Shown here: positions 30,419 through 31,520 of the stretch, piece after piece | How positions within the stretch are numbered: the stretch's first letter is position 1 | Layout of the letters: each line of letters begins with the position of its first letter | NCBI GenBank assembly: GCA_002428735.1 | Contig: DIXO01000005.1 | Location: 1-31,520, forward strand | Source: Syntrophaceae bacterium UBA6078 | GTDB taxonomy: Bacteria; Desulfobacterota; Syntrophia; Syntrophales; UBA2210 | Length of the DNA: 31,520 bases | Direction of reading: 5' to 3' | Translations under genes and position numbers: made by a program | The notes under the pieces: generated by a model | What the model saw: only the letters and a program-made list of their open reading frames with translations | Told to the model about the DNA's origin: nothing | Databases searched by the model: none

Positions 30419-31183
30419 TCATTGAAAACCGCCTTTGATCAACTCGGCAAGACCCTCGGGATCGTTCTTTTCGATCGTCTCTTTCAGAAGCGAGAGGCTT
30501 CGCTCGTAGATCGCAATGATGCGCCCGATGTCGGGATTGCCGGTGATGATATCGGCGTAGAGCCGGGGGTTCGTTGCGCACACCTTCTCGATGATGGCCA
30601 GTTTCGTATTGAAGATGGGGGTGGAGAACCTCTTCAACTCGGCGGGATCGATACCGGTCTCGCGCAGAGCCAGTCCCATGACGATGGTGTCCAGATGATT
30701 CAGAGCCTGAATGACGGACATCATCTCGTCGTGTTTTTCGGGCGTTGTTTCAAAGACATGGGCTCCCCCCTTCCTGAAGACATTCTCCGGCCAGCCCTTC
30801 CACCGGTTGATCTTGGCGGGACAGAGAACGATATTGAGTCCCTCCATGGACTGAACATCCGGGCCGAACAGGGGGTGGCACCCCATCACCTCCGAGCGGG
30901 AGTGCGCGAGCATCGCCCTGACCGGCTCGCCCTTCAGCGAAGTAAAATCCATCAGGAGGGCATCCTCCTTCATCAGCGGGCCGATCTCATGTATAACCGC
31001 CATGGTGGCGTTGATCGGAACGCTGACAATGACCACGCCGCAGATCCGGGCCATGTCGTCCAGGCTCATGCCGGTCCTTCTCCCCGACACGTGGACAATA
31101 TACCCCTCCCCCCTGAAGAAATCGGCAAACCACCGCCCGATACCGCCGGTACCGCCGATAATGCCTATCTCGAATGGTTTCAT
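30419..31183 (-). CDS. tyrA: Prephenate dehydrogenase
   Basis: 254 residues. NAD-binding Rossmann start FEIGIIGGTGGIGRWFADFF, VIVSVPINATMAVI, MDFTSLKGEPVRAML and MGCHPLFGPDVQSMEG (substrate-site His-Pro-x-Phe-Gly), followed by the helical dimer domain. It makes 4-hydroxyphenylpyruvate from prephenate for tyrosine. ATG 31183 follows GGGGA at 4 nt; ATG 31195 and the longer frame from 31234 are less likely. No chorismate mutase domain is fused and no other aromatic gene is adjacent. Confidence 0.9.
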   Translation of the reverse strand: MKPFEIGIIGGTGGIGRWFADFFRGEGYIVHVSGRRTGMSLDDMARICGVVIVSVPINATMAVIHEIGPLMKEDALLMDFTSLKGEPVRAMLAHSRSEVMGCHPLFGPDVQSMEGLNIVLCPAKINRWKGWPENVFRKGGAHVFETTPEKHDEMMSVIQALNHLDTIVMGLALRETGIDPAELKRFSTPIFNTKLAIIEKVCATNPRLYADIITGNPDIGRIIAIYERSLSLLKETIEKNDPEGLAELIKGGFQ

Positions 31184-31370
31184 GAGTCCCCACATAGTCC
31201 GACTGTCGTCATCATGTGCAATCCGCAATGTCATTCAGTTATTAAACCATTAATGGCATTTTCATGCATTTACCTGTTTTAGAAAATTAGCTTAGTGTAT
31301 TCGGACAATTAAAATCCTCTCAACGAATAGTAAAGATCGAAACTACTGTACACTGGGTAAAACTCGTCTA

Positions 31371-31520
31371 GCAGGTTGTTGAAAAACTTTTCCCATAATG
31401 TGTCGTAAATTTCTCCGTTTTGTGATAGAGTGCAGCGCATAATATCTTGGAATAACAGGAGATAATCATGTGCGGTTATGAGAACAGAAGAGATACTCTT
31501 TTTCTTTACGTATCTCCGGA
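31371..31520 (+). mobile_element. Left end of an IS1182-like insertion sequence (cut by window edge)
   Basis: GCAGGTTGTTGAAAAAC at 31371 resembles the terminal inverted repeat of IS1182-family and related elements. About 100 nt later a transposase-like reading frame opens. The other end is outside the window. Confidence 0.45.
31468..31520 (+). CDS. Transposase N-terminus, partial (IS1182-like)
   Basis: ATG 31468 with SD AGGAGA 5 nt upstream; the first 17 residues read MCGYENRRDTLFLYVSP. This fits the start of IS1182-type transposases (M-x-GY-x6-LF followed by a short linker to the first catalytic region). It runs off the window, so neither length nor integrity can be judged. Confidence 0.5.
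   Translation, partial: MCGYENRRDTLFLYVSP

Overview
The window reads as a chromosomal segment of a strictly anaerobic, GC-rich Gram-negative bacterium, most likely a member of the Desulfobacterota (former Deltaproteobacteria; syntrophic or sulfate-reducing relatives). This is inferred from gene content: an orange-protein (ORP)-like cluster with a sigma-54 activator, iron-sulfur MinD ATPases, a CGGC-domain protein, a PerR-like regulator and a selenocysteine peroxiredoxin. No rRNA or tRNA was seen to confirm taxonomy.

Layout. (1) 156-12026, all plus strand: a PAS/AAA+/Fis sigma-54 activator, then a -24/-12 promoter preceded by two matching 18-bp inverted-repeat boxes 33 bp apart. The promoter opens a long gene train: three small NifX/ORP-fold proteins, two DUF5320-type Gly/Arg/Met-rich proteins, two MinD-like ATPases each carrying two 4Fe-4S motifs, an ABC ATPase/permease pair, a DUF89 protein, a radical SAM enzyme, an Mrp-ORP fusion, a NifU-like scaffold and a metallo-beta-lactamase-fold protein. 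Many genes overlap by 4 nt or nearly touch. The set corresponds to the Desulfovibrio ORP/MrpORP system (Mo-Cu cluster protein, linked to cell division), here enlarged. (2) 12027-14252: a rearranged stretch. The start of a CGGC gene is duplicated, a deleted second copy of the MBL gene survives as a 57-bp scar, and an AT-richer gene for a secreted protein lies between the copies on the minus strand. (3) 14487-19140: a redox/selenium block. A PerR-like regulator is followed by a peroxiredoxin whose peroxidatic residue is encoded by an in-frame TGA with a SECIS-like hairpin. Convergent to it is a four-gene minus-strand operon (YedE-type transporter, TusA-like protein, DUF3343 protein, NNRD-like protein with a DUF1858-like tail) of the kind associated with selenium supply. 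The operon has a recognisable promoter and a long structured leader. (4) 19718-23353: an OmpR-type response regulator, its histidine kinase and an HtrA/Deg protease, an envelope-stress unit. (5) 23437-26140: a nitronate monooxygenase-like enzyme, a decayed IS200/IS605-type transposase end, a small membrane ORF, a VOC protein and a tandem 32-bp repeat; this is accessory DNA. (6) 26368-31183, minus strand: HrpA helicase and a prephenate dehydrogenase. The window closes in the left end of what looks like an IS1182-type insertion sequence.

How it fits together: regions 1-3 describe metal/chalcogen handling in an anaerobe. ORP-fold metal-cluster carriers, their P-loop ATPases, Fe-S scaffold and transporter are probably switched on by the sigma-54 activator. 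Next to them, a peroxide-defence selenoprotein sits beside the genes likely to feed it selenium.
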